Shown here piece after piece: positions 17,982-27,363 of a stretch of 64,000 nucleotides of DNA. A model generated the notes under the pieces. It ran no database searches. It was not told where the DNA came from and saw only the letters and a list, made by a program, of their open reading frames with translations. The first letter of the stretch is position 1. Each line of letters begins with the position of its first letter. The stretch comes from Pasteurellaceae bacterium (GTDB lineage: Bacteria; Pseudomonadota; Gammaproteobacteria; Enterobacterales; Pasteurellaceae). The stretch covers positions 124,001 through 188,000 of the forward strand of contig CAAEJV010000036.1 of assembly GCA_900756155.1 (NCBI GenBank). Direction: 5' to 3'. The position numbers and the translations under genes are program-made.

Positions 17982-20171
17982 CTAACTCAAATCCAATGGA
18001 TCCACGTCTAAAATTAACCGCACTTGAGAAGACTTTATCAGCTCTGGTGAATATCGACTCAATGCCGCCTGTAATTGTTTCCGAGAAGCGTGCTGTAATA
18101 ATAACTGCCAACGATACTGCCCTGCTTTTTTGCTGAACGGTGCGGGAATCGGCCCCAACACTTGCAAGCCTTCTATTTTTTGTTCATAGAAGAAAGAGGC
18201 TAATTGCGACAATGCATTTTCCGCCTCTTCAGAATGACGACATTGTGCTTTAAACAACGCTTGGAAACTAAACGGAGGCAAGCCCATATTATGCCGCAAC
18301 TTCAAGGTTTCTTCTGCAAAGGCTTGATAGCCCTTTTCAAGTAAGGTAGTTAATAACGGGTGATCCGGATAATGCGTCTGCAAAACCACTTCGCCTTGTT
18401 TTTCGGCTCTGCCTGAGCGTCCTGCAACTTGTACATAAAGCTGCGCTAAACGTTCTTCGGCTCTGAAATCAAGGGAAAATAAGGCATTATCTACATTCAC
18501 TAAAGCAACCAAAGTGACATTCGGAAAATGGTGTCCTTTGGCTAACATTTGGGTGCCAATTAAAATCTGACTTTTACCTTGCTGAATATCCTCTAAATAA
18601 CCTTCAAGCTTGCCTTTTCGTGCTGTGCTATCACGATCGATACGAGCAATATTATATTGTGGGAAACGTACTTTTAAGGTTTCCTCCAGTTGTTCAGTGC
18701 CTAACCCCGTTGTGACTAAATGCGTTGAACCACAATGACCACATTGCATCGGCACTGTTTTTTGTGCGCCACAATGATGGCAGCGTAAAACACGCTGGTG
18801 TTGGTGATAAGTATAAGGTTTTTCGCAATGATGACACTCATCAATCCAACCACATTCATGACATAACAACACAGGCGCAAATCCACGTCGATTAAGGAAT
18901 AACAACACTTGGTTACCTTTTTCTAAGTGTTCTTGCATACGTTTCAATAACGGTTCGGATAAGCCGTTTTGAATTCGTTGATGTTTTAAATCAATCACAA
19001 ACTGGCGAAGTGCGGTCGCATTTCCGGCTCTTTTTGATAAGACCAAATGATGATATTTGCCATTTTGTACGTTATTCACACTTTCCAAACTTGGTGTGGC
19101 AGAACCCAATAAGATAGGAATATTGAGCTTTTGAGCAAGCACAATACCTAAATCTCTCGCATGATAACGCCAACCATCTTGCTGTTTAAACGAGCCGTCA
19201 TGTTCTTCATCTAAAATGATTAAGCCGAGATCTGAAAACTGGGTGAAGAGCGCCGATCTCGTACCAATCACGATTGCACTCTGTCCTGTTCTTGCTCGCT
19301 CCCAAACATTTAAGCGTTGTGTATCATTCAAGTTGGAATGCAATACATCAATTTCGACATTAAAGCGAGCTTGGAACCGTCTCACAGTCTGAGGGGTAAG
19401 CCCAATTTCAGGAACAAGCACTAAAACCTGTTTGCCTTTTTTTAAAACTTCTTCAATATACTGCAGATAGATTTCAGTTTTGCCAGAACCAGTTACGCCC
19501 TCTAACAACCACACATTAAAGCCTTCTTGGAAAAGCAATTGGCTAAATGCAAGGGCTTGTTGCTTGTTTAAGGTCAATCGGTTATCAAGATTAACTAAAG
19601 GATTATCCCCTAGCGCTTGCTGCCAACTTTTTTGTTCAGTAGGCACAATAATCTCTTCCACATAATCTTTGCCTTTAAGAGCAGACCAAATTGCGGAACT
19701 GATCTCATTATTACCTTTCTCTAGATCTTGCGTGAACAATAAATTTAAGGCTTCAGCTTGTTTTTTAGCGCGTTTTAATTCACCCAATTCTAATGCTTGT
19801 TTTCCAAGGTCCGTAATACGCCAAAAAGTGCGGTCATTTTTAACCGCACTTTCTCCATTGCGGAGTTTGACTGGCAGCGCTTGAAACAACACATCGCCTA
19901 AGGCTGCACGATAATAATTAGCGGACCACGCCAACCAATCCCAAGTTGTGGAATTAAAAAGTGATTCAGCATCAAGTACATCAATAATCGGTTTTAACTT
20001 TTCTTTTGCTACATCCGAAGAAGCTGGCAAATCCACCACGATCCCTACTCGTTTTTGCGAACCAAAAGGCACCAGCACTCGTCCACCAACGATTGGCGTC
20101 AAGTCGGGTGAATAGAGATAATCAAAAAATCGGGGAAGCGGTACGGCTAATGCAACTCGGACAATATTCAT
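17982..20171 (-). CDS. priA: Primosomal replication restart helicase PriA
   Basis: 3'-5' helicase that reloads the replisome at stalled forks. The start is the ATG at 20171 (MNIVRVALAVPLPRFFDYL), where the conserved N-terminal domain begins; the frame is open ten codons further but those residues do not look like PriA. This gives 729 aa. Motifs: Walker A GVTGSGKTEIY, Walker B LDEEHDGS, and eight zinc Cys in CHECGWIDECHHCEKP and CHHCGAQKTVPMQCGHCG, then AGRSGRAEKQGEV. No clear ribosome site precedes either start. It diverges from trmB. Confidence 0.95.
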   Translation of the reverse strand: MNIVRVALAVPLPRFFDYLYSPDLTPIVGGRVLVPFGSQKRVGIVVDLPASSDVAKEKLKPIIDVLDAESLFNSTTWDWLAWSANYYRAALGDVLFQALPVKLRNGESAVKNDRTFWRITDLGKQALELGELKRAKKQAEALNLLFTQDLEKGNNEISSAIWSALKGKDYVEEIIVPTEQKSWQQALGDNPLVNLDNRLTLNKQQALAFSQLLFQEGFNVWLLEGVTGSGKTEIYLQYIEEVLKKGKQVLVLVPEIGLTPQTVRRFQARFNVEIDVLHSNLNDTQRLNVWERARTGQSAIVIGTRSALFTQFSDLGLIILDEEHDGSFKQQDGWRYHARDLGIVLAQKLNIPILLGSATPSLESVNNVQNGKYHHLVLSKRAGNATALRQFVIDLKHQRIQNGLSEPLLKRMQEHLEKGNQVLLFLNRRGFAPVLLCHECGWIDECHHCEKPYTYHQHQRVLRCHHCGAQKTVPMQCGHCGSTHLVTTGLGTEQLEETLKVRFPQYNIARIDRDSTARKGKLEGYLEDIQQGKSQILIGTQMLAKGHHFPNVTLVALVNVDNALFSLDFRAEERLAQLYVQVAGRSGRAEKQGEVVLQTHYPDHPLLTTLLEKGYQAFAEETLKLRHNMGLPPFSFQALFKAQCRHSEEAENALSQLASFFYEQKIEGLQVLGPIPAPFSKKAGQYRWQLLLQHASRKQLQAALSRYSPELIKSSQVRLILDVDPLDLS

Positions 20172-20285
20172 AACAAAAAAACGATTAAAAATTTTTGTCA
20201 TTATACGGGAATTAGGTGGAAAAATCCCACAACCTTGCCTTTTAGTGTATAATCGCCGCCAATTTTAATTGAGCGAATAAATACC

Positions 20286-21032
20286 ATGACAGAATCGCAA
20301 AAAACCTTTGCTGATCAAAAACGTAAAACCGTTGAAACGGCTGAATTTACAGAAGATGGTCGTTATAAACGTAAAGTTCGCAGCTTTGTGTTGCGGACGG
20401 GTCGCTTAAGTGATTTTCAAAAAAATATGATGAACGATCACTGGGCTGATCTTGGATTAGATTATCAAAACGCCCCTTTTGATTTTGCCGCGATTTATGG
20501 CAATACCAATCCCGTTATATTAGAAATTGGTTTCGGTATGGGCAAATCGTTAGTGGATATGGCTGAAGCAAATCCTGATAAAAATTATCTCGGTATTGAA
20601 GTGCACACGCCTGGTGTGGGTGCCTGTATTGCTTATGCGGTAGAAAAAGGCGTGAAAAACCTTCGCGTGATTTGCCATGATGCCACTGAAATTTTACGTG
20701 ATTGTGTAAAAGACGGTGAATTAGGCGGCTTACAACTTTTCTTCCCTGACCCTTGGCATAAAGCGAAACATCATAAACGCCGTATTGTTCAACCGCACTT
20801 TGTGGAGCAAGTCGTGCAAAAATTACAACCAAATGGTTTTATTCATATGGCAACGGATTGGGAAAACTATGCGGAACAAATGCTCGAAGTCCTTTCAGCC
20901 AATGAAAACTTAATCAATACAGCCGAACAAGATTATATTCCACGTCCTGATTTCCGCCCTCTTACAAAATTTGAGGCGCGCGGTCATCGCTTAGGTCACG
21001 GCGTATGGGATTTATACTTTAAGAAAAAATAA
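20286..21032 (+). CDS. trmB: tRNA (guanine-N7-)-methyltransferase
   Basis: Methylates G46 in the tRNA variable loop using SAM. The 248-aa protein has the SAM motif ILEIGFGMGKSLVDMAE (about residues 78-94), GIEVHTPGVGACI, and the family signature LFFPDPWHKAKHHKRRIVQ. The C-terminal TKFEARGHRLGHGVWDLYF is also typical. It diverges from priA. yggL starts 51 bp downstream, and the two are neighbours in many gamma-proteobacteria. Confidence 0.97.
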   Translation: MTESQKTFADQKRKTVETAEFTEDGRYKRKVRSFVLRTGRLSDFQKNMMNDHWADLGLDYQNAPFDFAAIYGNTNPVILEIGFGMGKSLVDMAEANPDKNYLGIEVHTPGVGACIAYAVEKGVKNLRVICHDATEILRDCVKDGELGGLQLFFPDPWHKAKHHKRRIVQPHFVEQVVQKLQPNGFIHMATDWENYAEQMLEVLSANENLINTAEQDYIPRPDFRPLTKFEARGHRLGHGVWDLYFKKK

Positions 21033-21083
21033 TCATCGAGATGATGACGATACCCATTACCTTAACATAGGAGAACATTGAAA

Positions 21084-21425
21084 ATGAAAACTCGTAATCA
21101 ACGTCAACGTAAAAAACTTCACTTAGCTGAATTCCAAGAATTAGGCTTTTTAGTGAATTGGCAATTTGCTGAAGGGACCAGCATCGAAACTATCGATGAA
21201 ACCGTTGACCGTTTTATTGCTGAAGTGATTCAACCAAACGGCTTAGCTTATGAAGGTAGCGGCTATTTACATTGGGAAGGCTTAGTTTGCTTAGAAAAAA
21301 TTGGCAAATGTGATGAAAGCCATCGTCAATTAGTGAAAAAATGGTTAGAAGAAAATAAATTACAACAAATCGAAATCAGTGAATTATTCGATATTTGGTG
21401 GGATTACCCAACCCAAAACGCATAA
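21084..21425 (+). CDS. yggL: YggL family protein (DUF469), ribosome-associated
   Basis: The 113-aa protein matches the YggL/DUF469 family: basic start KTRNQRQRKKLHLAEFQELGF, then GLAYEGSGYLHWEGLVC and a C-terminal acidic end. E. coli YggL has been reported to bind the 50S subunit; its exact role is unclear. I take the ATG at 21084, which has AGGAG about ten bases upstream, and not the TTG at 21078, which lies too close to that ribosome site. It follows trmB and ends before a hairpin. Confidence 0.88.
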   Translation: MKTRNQRQRKKLHLAEFQELGFLVNWQFAEGTSIETIDETVDRFIAEVIQPNGLAYEGSGYLHWEGLVCLEKIGKCDESHRQLVKKWLEENKLQQIEISELFDIWWDYPTQNA

Positions 21426-21442
21426 TATTTTAAACTCACTTC

Positions 21443-21465
21443 AGGGCGGTTCTTCCGCCCTATTT
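21443..21465 (+). terminator. Hairpin after yggL
   Basis: AGGGCGG (21443-21449) pairs with CCGCCCT (21455-21461), followed by the weak U-tract ATTTAAT. Confidence 0.6.
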
Positions 21466-21529
21466 AATAATCATTTTCACTTATATTTTAACAATTTATT
21501 TACACTAATAACATATTTTCAAAATATCA

Positions 21530-21612
21530 TTGATCTATCTCAACAAAAGTGTATATTTCTTAAAAACTACTCCTTTTAGGTAGTTACTATTTTTTTATTA
21601 GCACTAGATAAT
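21530..21612 (+). promoter_or_regulatory. nap promoter region with FNR-like and NarP-like sites
   Basis: TTGAT-CTAT-CTCAA (21530-21543) matches the FNR consensus TTGAT-N4-ATCAA with one change. AACTAC and GTAGTT (21565-21585) form a dyad that includes the heptamer TACTCCT (21568-21574), which fits the NarL/NarP half-site; the partner TTAGGTA (21576-21582) is one base closer than the usual 7-2-7 spacing. A possible -10 is GATAAT at 21607-21612, which would put the NarP-like dyad near -44 and FNR near -82. Anaerobic and nitrate control of nap is known in H. influenzae and E. coli; the exact start here is a guess. Confidence 0.55.
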
Positions 21613-21647
21613 GCATCCCTTGAAAATACCGAACTTTAAAGAAAAAT

Positions 21648-22190
21648 ATGGCGATTGAAAATCCTTCTCGCAGACAATTATTACGTGGGCAATTTTTACA
21701 ATCGTTACATTCTGAAAACGCGAAAATTCAAGGTATTAATGCTATCCGTCCACCTTGGTCGATAAACGAGAACAACTTTACAGATAAATGTACGCGGTGC
21801 GGTGATTGCATACTGGTATGTGAAACCCAAATTATCGTAAAAGGCGATGGCGGTTTTCCTGAAATACAATTTGACAAGGGCGAATGCACGTTCTGCCAAA
21901 AATGTGTTTTAGTCTGTGAACAACCGATTTTTCGTTCATTAGAAGAAGAGCCTTGGGCACATAAAGTTGAAATTACAACGCAATGTCTCACAGAAAATCG
22001 AGTGGAATGTCGAAGTTGCCAAGATAGCTGTCCGATGAATGCCATCCGTTTTCGATTACAACTTGGTGGCGTAGCAAAACCCATATTGGATTTAGAAAGC
22101 TGTAATGGTTGTGGTGCTTGCCTAAGTGTTTGCCCAACAAAAGCAATAAAAATTTTTAATATTGAAACAAATATCGATGAGTCAATTTAG
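21648..22190 (+). CDS. napF: NapF ferredoxin-type iron-sulfur protein
   Basis: Accessory cytoplasmic Fe-S protein of the periplasmic nitrate reductase system, thought to help NapA mature. The 180-aa protein has four Cys clusters: CTRCGDCILVCE, CTFCQKCVLVCE, CRSCQDSCP and CNGCGACLSVCP. The N-terminus SRRQLLRGQFLQ is typical of NapF. It is the first gene of napFDAGHBC, and its last 14 bases overlap the napD start. Confidence 0.94.
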   Translation: MAIENPSRRQLLRGQFLQSLHSENAKIQGINAIRPPWSINENNFTDKCTRCGDCILVCETQIIVKGDGGFPEIQFDKGECTFCQKCVLVCEQPIFRSLEEEPWAHKVEITTQCLTENRVECRSCQDSCPMNAIRFRLQLGGVAKPILDLESCNGCGACLSVCPTKAIKIFNIETNIDESI

Positions 22191-22440
22191 CGAAAATGAG
22201 AACTGGTATGTATGCAGCATTGTTGTGCAAGCCAGACCAGAAAAACTTAACCAAGTCAAAGAAGCCATTTTAGCGATTCCAACCGCTGAGATTCATGGCG
22301 AAAAATCTGATGAAGGCAAATTGGTGGTCACCCTTGAAAGTAACCGTCAATTAGCATTAGCGGATCTTATGGATGAAATTAAAGATATCCCAGGAGTAAT
22401 TGTCGTTTCTTTAATTTCTAATTACTTAGATGAAAAATAA
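22177..22440 (+). CDS. napD: NapD chaperone for NapA
   Basis: Small cytoplasmic chaperone that binds the NapA twin-arginine signal peptide. The 87-aa start MSQFSENENWYVCSIVVQ is at ATG 22177; an earlier TTG in frame at 22162 would add five residues and is less likely. Family pattern: VQARPEKLNQVKEAILAIP, EIHGEKSDEGKLVVTLES and a hydrophobic C-terminus. It overlaps napF by 14 bp, which suggests translational coupling. Confidence 0.93.
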   Translation: MSQFSENENWYVCSIVVQARPEKLNQVKEAILAIPTAEIHGEKSDEGKLVVTLESNRQLALADLMDEIKDIPGVIVVSLISNYLDEK

Positions 22441-22503
22441 ATAATTTAGGAATACATACTCTTTTGTATATTCTAAAACATTCAACAACGAGTGGGGAAA
22501 ACT

Positions 22504-24990
22504 ATGGAACTTAATCGTAGAGATTTTATGAAAGCCAATGCTGCACTTGCAGCGGCAGCGGCTGCCGGTATGACCATCCCTGTTAAACAGGTTAATGCGA
22601 CCGAAGATATGGGCATCAAATGGGATAAAGCCCCATGCCGTTTCTGTGGTACAGGATGTAGCGTATTGGTAGGAACCAAAGATGGTCGAGTTGTCGCAAC
22701 TCAAGGTGACCCGGATGCAGAAGTAAACCGCGGTTTAAACTGTATCAAAGGTTACTTCCTTTCTAAAATCATGTACGGTGCAGACCGTGTACAAACTCCG
22801 TTATTACGTATGAAAGATGGTAAATTCCATAAAGAAGGTGACTTTACACCAGTTTCTTGGGATCAAGCTTTCACTATCATGGCGGAAAAAATCAAAGACA
22901 TCTTGAAGAAAAAAGAACCAAATGCTGTTGGGATGTTCTCTTCCGGTCAAACTACTATCTATGAAGGCTATGCAAAAGTAAAACTTTGGAAAGCTGGTCT
23001 TCGTTCAAATACTATCGATCCTAATGCTCGTCACTGTATGGCGTCTGCAGCGGTTGCGTTTATGCGTACATTCGGTATGGATGAACCAATGGGTTGCTAT
23101 AACGATATCGAGAAAACCGATGCATTTGTGCTTTGGGGTTCAAACATGGCGGAAATGCACCCAATTTTATGGTCTCGTATTTCTGACCGTCGTCTTTCTT
23201 CTGATAACGTGAAAGTTGTAGTTATGTCAACATTCGAACACCGTTCGTTTGAATTAGCTGATGTGCCTATCGTATTTAATCCACATTCAGACCTTGCAAT
23301 TCTTAACTATATCGCTAACTACATTATCCAAAACGATAAAGTAAACTGGGATTTCGTTAATAAACACACTAAATTCAAACGTGGTGAAACCGATATCGGT
23401 TATGGTTTACGCCCAGAACATCCGCTTGAAGTTGCTGCGAAAAACCGTAAAACCGCAGGTAAAATGCACGATTCTGACTTCGAAGAATTCAAGAAAATCG
23501 TTGCACCTTATACATTAGATGAAGCACACCGTATTTCTGGTGTACCAAAAGATCAGCTTGAAACTCTTGCGAAGATGTACGCAGATCCAGAACAAAACTT
23601 AGTATCTTACTGGACAATGGGCTTTAACCAACACACTCGTGGTGTATGGGTTAACCACATGATCTATAACGTACACTTATTAACCGGTAAAATTTCTAAA
23701 CCAGGTTGTGGTCCGTTCTCATTAACTGGTCAACCTTCAGCTTGTGGTACAGCACGTGAAGTAGGTACTTTCGTTCACCGTTTACCAGCAGACATGGTAG
23801 TAACCAATCCAAAACACGTTGAAATTACAGAGAAAAAATGGAAATTACCAAAAGGCACTATCCCAACTGTACCTGGCTATCCAGCGGTACAACAAAGCCG
23901 TGCCTTAAAAGACGGTAAACTAAATTTCTTATGGCAAATGTCCACCAACAACATGCAAGGCGGTCCGAATATCAATGACGAAATTTTCCCTGGTTGGCGT
24001 AACCCTGAGAACTTTATCGTTGTTTCAGACCCTTACCCATCAGTTTCTGCTGTTGCGGCTGACTTAATTCTTCCAACTTGTATGTGGGTAGAAAAAGAAG
24101 GGGGTTATGGTAACGCTGAACGTCGTACCCAATTATGGCGTCAACAAGTAAAAGGCCCAGGTGAGTCTCGTTCTGACTTATGGCAAATTGTTGAATTTGC
24201 TAAATACTTCAAAACTGATGAAGTATGGGGTGAAGAGTTATTAGCTCAAATGCCTGAATATCGTGGCAAAACCTTATACGAAGTGCTTTACGAAAATGGT
24301 GAAGTAAACAAATTTAAAGTACCAACGGATGTTCCGGGATACATCAATGATGAAGCCGATCACTTTGGTTACTACCTACAAAAAGGTTTATTCGAAGAAT
24401 ACGCTGACTTCGGTCGTGGTCATGGTCATGACTTAGCACCATTCGATACTTATCACCAAGTACGTGGTTTACGTTGGCCGGTTGTTGACGGTAAAGAAAC
24501 CTTATGGCGTTACCGTGAAGGCTTTGACCCGTATGTCAAACCAGGTGAAGATATCGCATTCTATGGCTATCCAGATAAAAAAGCGATTATTCTAGGTGTT
24601 CCTTATGAAGCACCTGCAGAATCACCGGATGAAGAATATCCATTATGGTTATGTACTGGTCGTGTACTTGAGCACTGGCATACCGGTACCATGACTCGTC
24701 GTGTACCTGAATTACACCGTGCATTCCCGAACAACTTAGTTTGGATGCACCCTGCGGATGCGAAAAAATATGGCTTACGTCATGGGGATAAAGTGAAGTT
24801 AATCACTCGTCGTGGTGAAATGATCACTTACTTAGATACCCGTGGTCGTAACAAATGTCCTCAGGGCTTAATTTATACCACCTTCTTTGATGCGGGTCAG
24901 CTTGCGAACAAATTAACATTGGATGCAACCGATCCAATTTCAGGCGAAACCGACTTCAAAAAATGTGCGGTTAAAGTGGAAAAAGCGTAG
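22504..24990 (+). CDS. napA: Periplasmic nitrate reductase catalytic subunit NapA
   Basis: Reduces nitrate to nitrite at a bis-MGD molybdenum centre. The start is ATG 22504 after GGGGAAAACT, giving 828 aa with a twin-arginine signal (NRRDFMKANAALAAAAAAG). The [4Fe-4S] ligands are CRFCGTGC plus the Cys in NRGLNCIKGYF. The molybdenum-ligand Cys is in ARHCMASAAVAF. The C-terminus has the molybdopterin dinucleotide block WLCTGRVLEHWHTGTMTRR. Length and motifs match the H. influenzae and E. coli enzymes. It follows napD by 63 bp. Confidence 0.98.
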   Translation: MELNRRDFMKANAALAAAAAAGMTIPVKQVNATEDMGIKWDKAPCRFCGTGCSVLVGTKDGRVVATQGDPDAEVNRGLNCIKGYFLSKIMYGADRVQTPLLRMKDGKFHKEGDFTPVSWDQAFTIMAEKIKDILKKKEPNAVGMFSSGQTTIYEGYAKVKLWKAGLRSNTIDPNARHCMASAAVAFMRTFGMDEPMGCYNDIEKTDAFVLWGSNMAEMHPILWSRISDRRLSSDNVKVVVMSTFEHRSFELADVPIVFNPHSDLAILNYIANYIIQNDKVNWDFVNKHTKFKRGETDIGYGLRPEHPLEVAAKNRKTAGKMHDSDFEEFKKIVAPYTLDEAHRISGVPKDQLETLAKMYADPEQNLVSYWTMGFNQHTRGVWVNHMIYNVHLLTGKISKPGCGPFSLTGQPSACGTAREVGTFVHRLPADMVVTNPKHVEITEKKWKLPKGTIPTVPGYPAVQQSRALKDGKLNFLWQMSTNNMQGGPNINDEIFPGWRNPENFIVVSDPYPSVSAVAADLILPTCMWVEKEGGYGNAERRTQLWRQQVKGPGESRSDLWQIVEFAKYFKTDEVWGEELLAQMPEYRGKTLYEVLYENGEVNKFKVPTDVPGYINDEADHFGYYLQKGLFEEYADFGRGHGHDLAPFDTYHQVRGLRWPVVDGKETLWRYREGFDPYVKPGEDIAFYGYPDKKAIILGVPYEAPAESPDEEYPLWLCTGRVLEHWHTGTMTRRVPELHRAFPNNLVWMHPADAKKYGLRHGDKVKLITRRGEMITYLDTRGRNKCPQGLIYTTFFDAGQLANKLTLDATDPISGETDFKKCAVKVEKA

Positions 24991-25015
24991 GATTTTCCTT
25001 TCGTTTCTAGTCGCT

Positions 25016-25033
25016 CCTCTCTTTCAAGAGAGG
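25016..25033. repeat. Intergenic hairpin between napA and napG
   Basis: CCTCTCTT (25016-25023) pairs with AAGAGAGG (25026-25033), followed by GGAATTTAAA. The CCTCTTT/AAAGAGG core resembles the arms of the dyad element between leuA and leuB. The napA-napG gap is 116 bp, long for this operon. The hairpin could damp transcription or protect the napA message. Confidence 0.55.
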
Positions 25034-25106
25034 GGAATTTAAAATAAGAGCGGTCAAATTTTGCAACATTTTTACAAAATCAGGCCGCTTATAAAAGGAA
25101 ACGCAG

Positions 25107-26012
25107 ATGAGACTTGATCCTAACCGTCGTCAGTTTTTAAAAAATGTGACAAGAACGGCTGCCGGAGTGTGTGGGGTTGGTATTATTCTTGGCTTACAGC
25201 AACAACAAGCTAAAGCTAAAGAAGGAATCGCCTTACGTCCACCTGGTGCTTTACCGGAAAAGGATTTCTTGGCAGCTTGTACCCGTTGCGGACAATGCGT
25301 CCAAGCGTGTCCATATGATATGTTGCATTTAGCTTCGCTGATTTCACCAATGGAAGCTGGCACACCTTATTTTATTGCTCGGGATAAACCTTGCGAAATG
25401 TGTCCGGATATTCCTTGTATGAATGCTTGCCCAAGTGGCGCATTAAGTGAGGAACTTAAAGACATCAATGATGCGAGAATGGGGTTAGCCGTATTGCTAG
25501 ACCATGAAACTTGTCTTAACTGGCAAGGGTTGCGTTGTGATGTGTGTTACCGCGTTTGTCCATTAGTGGATAAAGCAATTACACTTGAACGTATCCACAA
25601 TGATCGTACAGGGATTCATGCAAAGCTTATTCCAACTGTTCACTCTGATGCTTGCACCGGATGCGGTAAATGCGAACAAGCTTGTGTATTAGAAGAAGCG
25701 GCAATTAAAGTCTTACCGATGGATATCGCCAAAGGACTACTCGGTCGCCACTATCGCTTAGGCTGGAAAGAAAAACAAAATGCCGGAAAATCCTTAATTG
25801 AGGAGCAACATCCGGATGGCTTACGTCCAGCAATGGATGCTCGTATGCCGGAAGGCTCACATGAGCCGGTTTATCAGCCAATGCAAGTTCAACCGAACCA
25901 AAAAGTGGCAACACCAAACCGTGCAACAATGGATTATGTACCAAATCCAACAACAGTTCCGGAAGCAGAGCAATTCCCAAATCTGGACTTAAACATTAAG
26001 GGGGTTAAATAA
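25107..26012 (+). CDS. napG: NapG ferredoxin-type quinol dehydrogenase component
   Basis: Periplasmic Fe-S protein that with NapH passes electrons from quinol toward NapC/NapB. The 301-aa protein has a twin-arginine signal (PNRRQFLKNVTRTAAGVCGV) and four Cys motifs: CTRCGQCVQACP, CEMCPDIPCMNACP, CLNWQGLRCDVCYRVCP and CTGCGKCEQAC. The start ATG at 25107 follows AAAAGGAAACGC. Its stop overlaps the napH start by one base (TAATG). Confidence 0.96.
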   Translation: MRLDPNRRQFLKNVTRTAAGVCGVGIILGLQQQQAKAKEGIALRPPGALPEKDFLAACTRCGQCVQACPYDMLHLASLISPMEAGTPYFIARDKPCEMCPDIPCMNACPSGALSEELKDINDARMGLAVLLDHETCLNWQGLRCDVCYRVCPLVDKAITLERIHNDRTGIHAKLIPTVHSDACTGCGKCEQACVLEEAAIKVLPMDIAKGLLGRHYRLGWKEKQNAGKSLIEEQHPDGLRPAMDARMPEGSHEPVYQPMQVQPNQKVATPNRATMDYVPNPTTVPEAEQFPNLDLNIKGVK

Positions 26013-26902
26013 TGGCTGAAAAATATACCCCGAATAAGCCTAAAGATGCAGGCTTAGAAGCTCGCCAAAAACTCGGTTGGTGGCATGCTTATCGCTTTTT
26101 AATTCTACGTCGAATCAGTCAATTAAGTATTATTTTAATGTTCTTAAGTGGCCCAATTTGGCAAGTTTGGATTCTAAAAGGCAATTACAGCTCAAGCATG
26201 CTTTTGGATACTGTGCCATTGACAGATCCATTGATTACCGCTGAAAGTTTAGTGACAGGTTACCTACCAGAAATCACAACGATTATTGGTGCCTTAGTGA
26301 TTGTCATATTCTACGCTATCGTTGCAAGCAAAGCCTTTTGTAGTTGGGTTTGCCCAATGAATATGGTAACAGATGCTGCAGCTTGGTTACGTAGAAAATT
26401 AGGTATTCGACAATCATTAAAAATTTCACGCCAACTTCGCTATGTGATTTTAGCCGTGATTTTAGTTGGTAGTGCAATAACGGGGACACTCTTATGGGAG
26501 TGGATAAACCCAGTCGCAGCACTTGGACGCATCTTTGTCTTTGGAACAGGCGCAACCCTTTGGTTGGTCACAGTCATCTTTTTATTTGACTTACTTGTTG
26601 CTGAGCATGGCTGGTGTGGTCACCTTTGTCCAATTGGTGCGATATATGGTGTCATTGGTGCTAAAAGCCTGATAAAAATTAATGTAGTCGATCGCGATCG
26701 CTGTGACCGTTGTATGGACTGTTATAATGTTTGCCCAGAACCGCAAGTATTAAGACTTCCTTTACACGGTGGACCTGAAGATAGCCAAATTATATTGGCA
26801 AAAGATTGTATTACTTGTGGACGCTGTATTGACGTTTGCGCAGAAAATGTATTTACATTTGGCTCTCGCTTTGAGAAACAAATAAAAATTAAAAATATTT
26901 AA
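26012..26902 (+). CDS. napH: NapH membrane quinol dehydrogenase component
   Basis: Inner-membrane partner of NapG. The 296-aa protein has about four membrane segments. Cytoplasmic Cys motifs CSWVCPMN and CGHLCPIGA are followed by two ferredoxin clusters, CDRCMDCYNVCP and CITCGRCIDVCA, near the C-terminus. It is coupled to napG through a one-base stop-start overlap and followed by napB after 21 bp. Confidence 0.96.
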   Translation: MAEKYTPNKPKDAGLEARQKLGWWHAYRFLILRRISQLSIILMFLSGPIWQVWILKGNYSSSMLLDTVPLTDPLITAESLVTGYLPEITTIIGALVIVIFYAIVASKAFCSWVCPMNMVTDAAAWLRRKLGIRQSLKISRQLRYVILAVILVGSAITGTLLWEWINPVAALGRIFVFGTGATLWLVTVIFLFDLLVAEHGWCGHLCPIGAIYGVIGAKSLIKINVVDRDRCDRCMDCYNVCPEPQVLRLPLHGGPEDSQIILAKDCITCGRCIDVCAENVFTFGSRFEKQIKIKNI

Positions 26903-26923
26903 TTATTTAATGGAGTGGATTTC

Positions 26924-27352
26924 ATGAAAAAATCATTTATTTTCATGCTGGCTTTATGTAGTGGATTGGCATTTGCCGATGCGCCGCAAGTTGCAAACAG
27001 CATTGATAAAACAGCAGAAAGTATTGCACCAGCATTTACGAATCCTTATAAAGATGTTGGTAATATTCCTGTAACCTTCCCTCACCAACCACCACTTGTT
27101 CCACACAGCATTCGTGGTTTACAAGTGACTAAGAATGCTAACCAATGTTTAGGCTGTCACTCTCCGGATGTTGCTCCAACAACGGGTGCACCTCGCGTAC
27201 CTGAAAGCCATTTTTTAACACGTGATGGACAAAAAACAGAAGGCACTTCGCCACGTCGTTATTTCTGTTTACAATGCCACGTTCAACAAACTAACGTGAA
27301 CCCAATTATCCAAAATAAATTTGAAACTATTCGTCAAATGCAAGGTAAATAA
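26924..27352 (+). CDS. napB: NapB diheme cytochrome c subunit
   Basis: Periplasmic electron-transfer subunit of NapAB. The 142-aa protein starts at ATG 26924 (MKKSFIFMLALCSG), with GGAG about ten bases upstream; a GTG three codons earlier is less well placed. The signal peptide is cut near FADAP. Two heme-binding sites are visible, CLGCH and CLQCH, together with the conserved PPLVPHS region that supplies axial His ligands. Confidence 0.95.
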   Translation: MKKSFIFMLALCSGLAFADAPQVANSIDKTAESIAPAFTNPYKDVGNIPVTFPHQPPLVPHSIRGLQVTKNANQCLGCHSPDVAPTTGAPRVPESHFLTRDGQKTEGTSPRRYFCLQCHVQQTNVNPIIQNKFETIRQMQGK

Positions 27353-27363
27353 GGAGCTAAACC

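Noticed and set aside
20172..20201. Longer start for priA
   Set aside because: The ten extra residues are not PriA-like. The conserved N-terminal domain begins at 20171.
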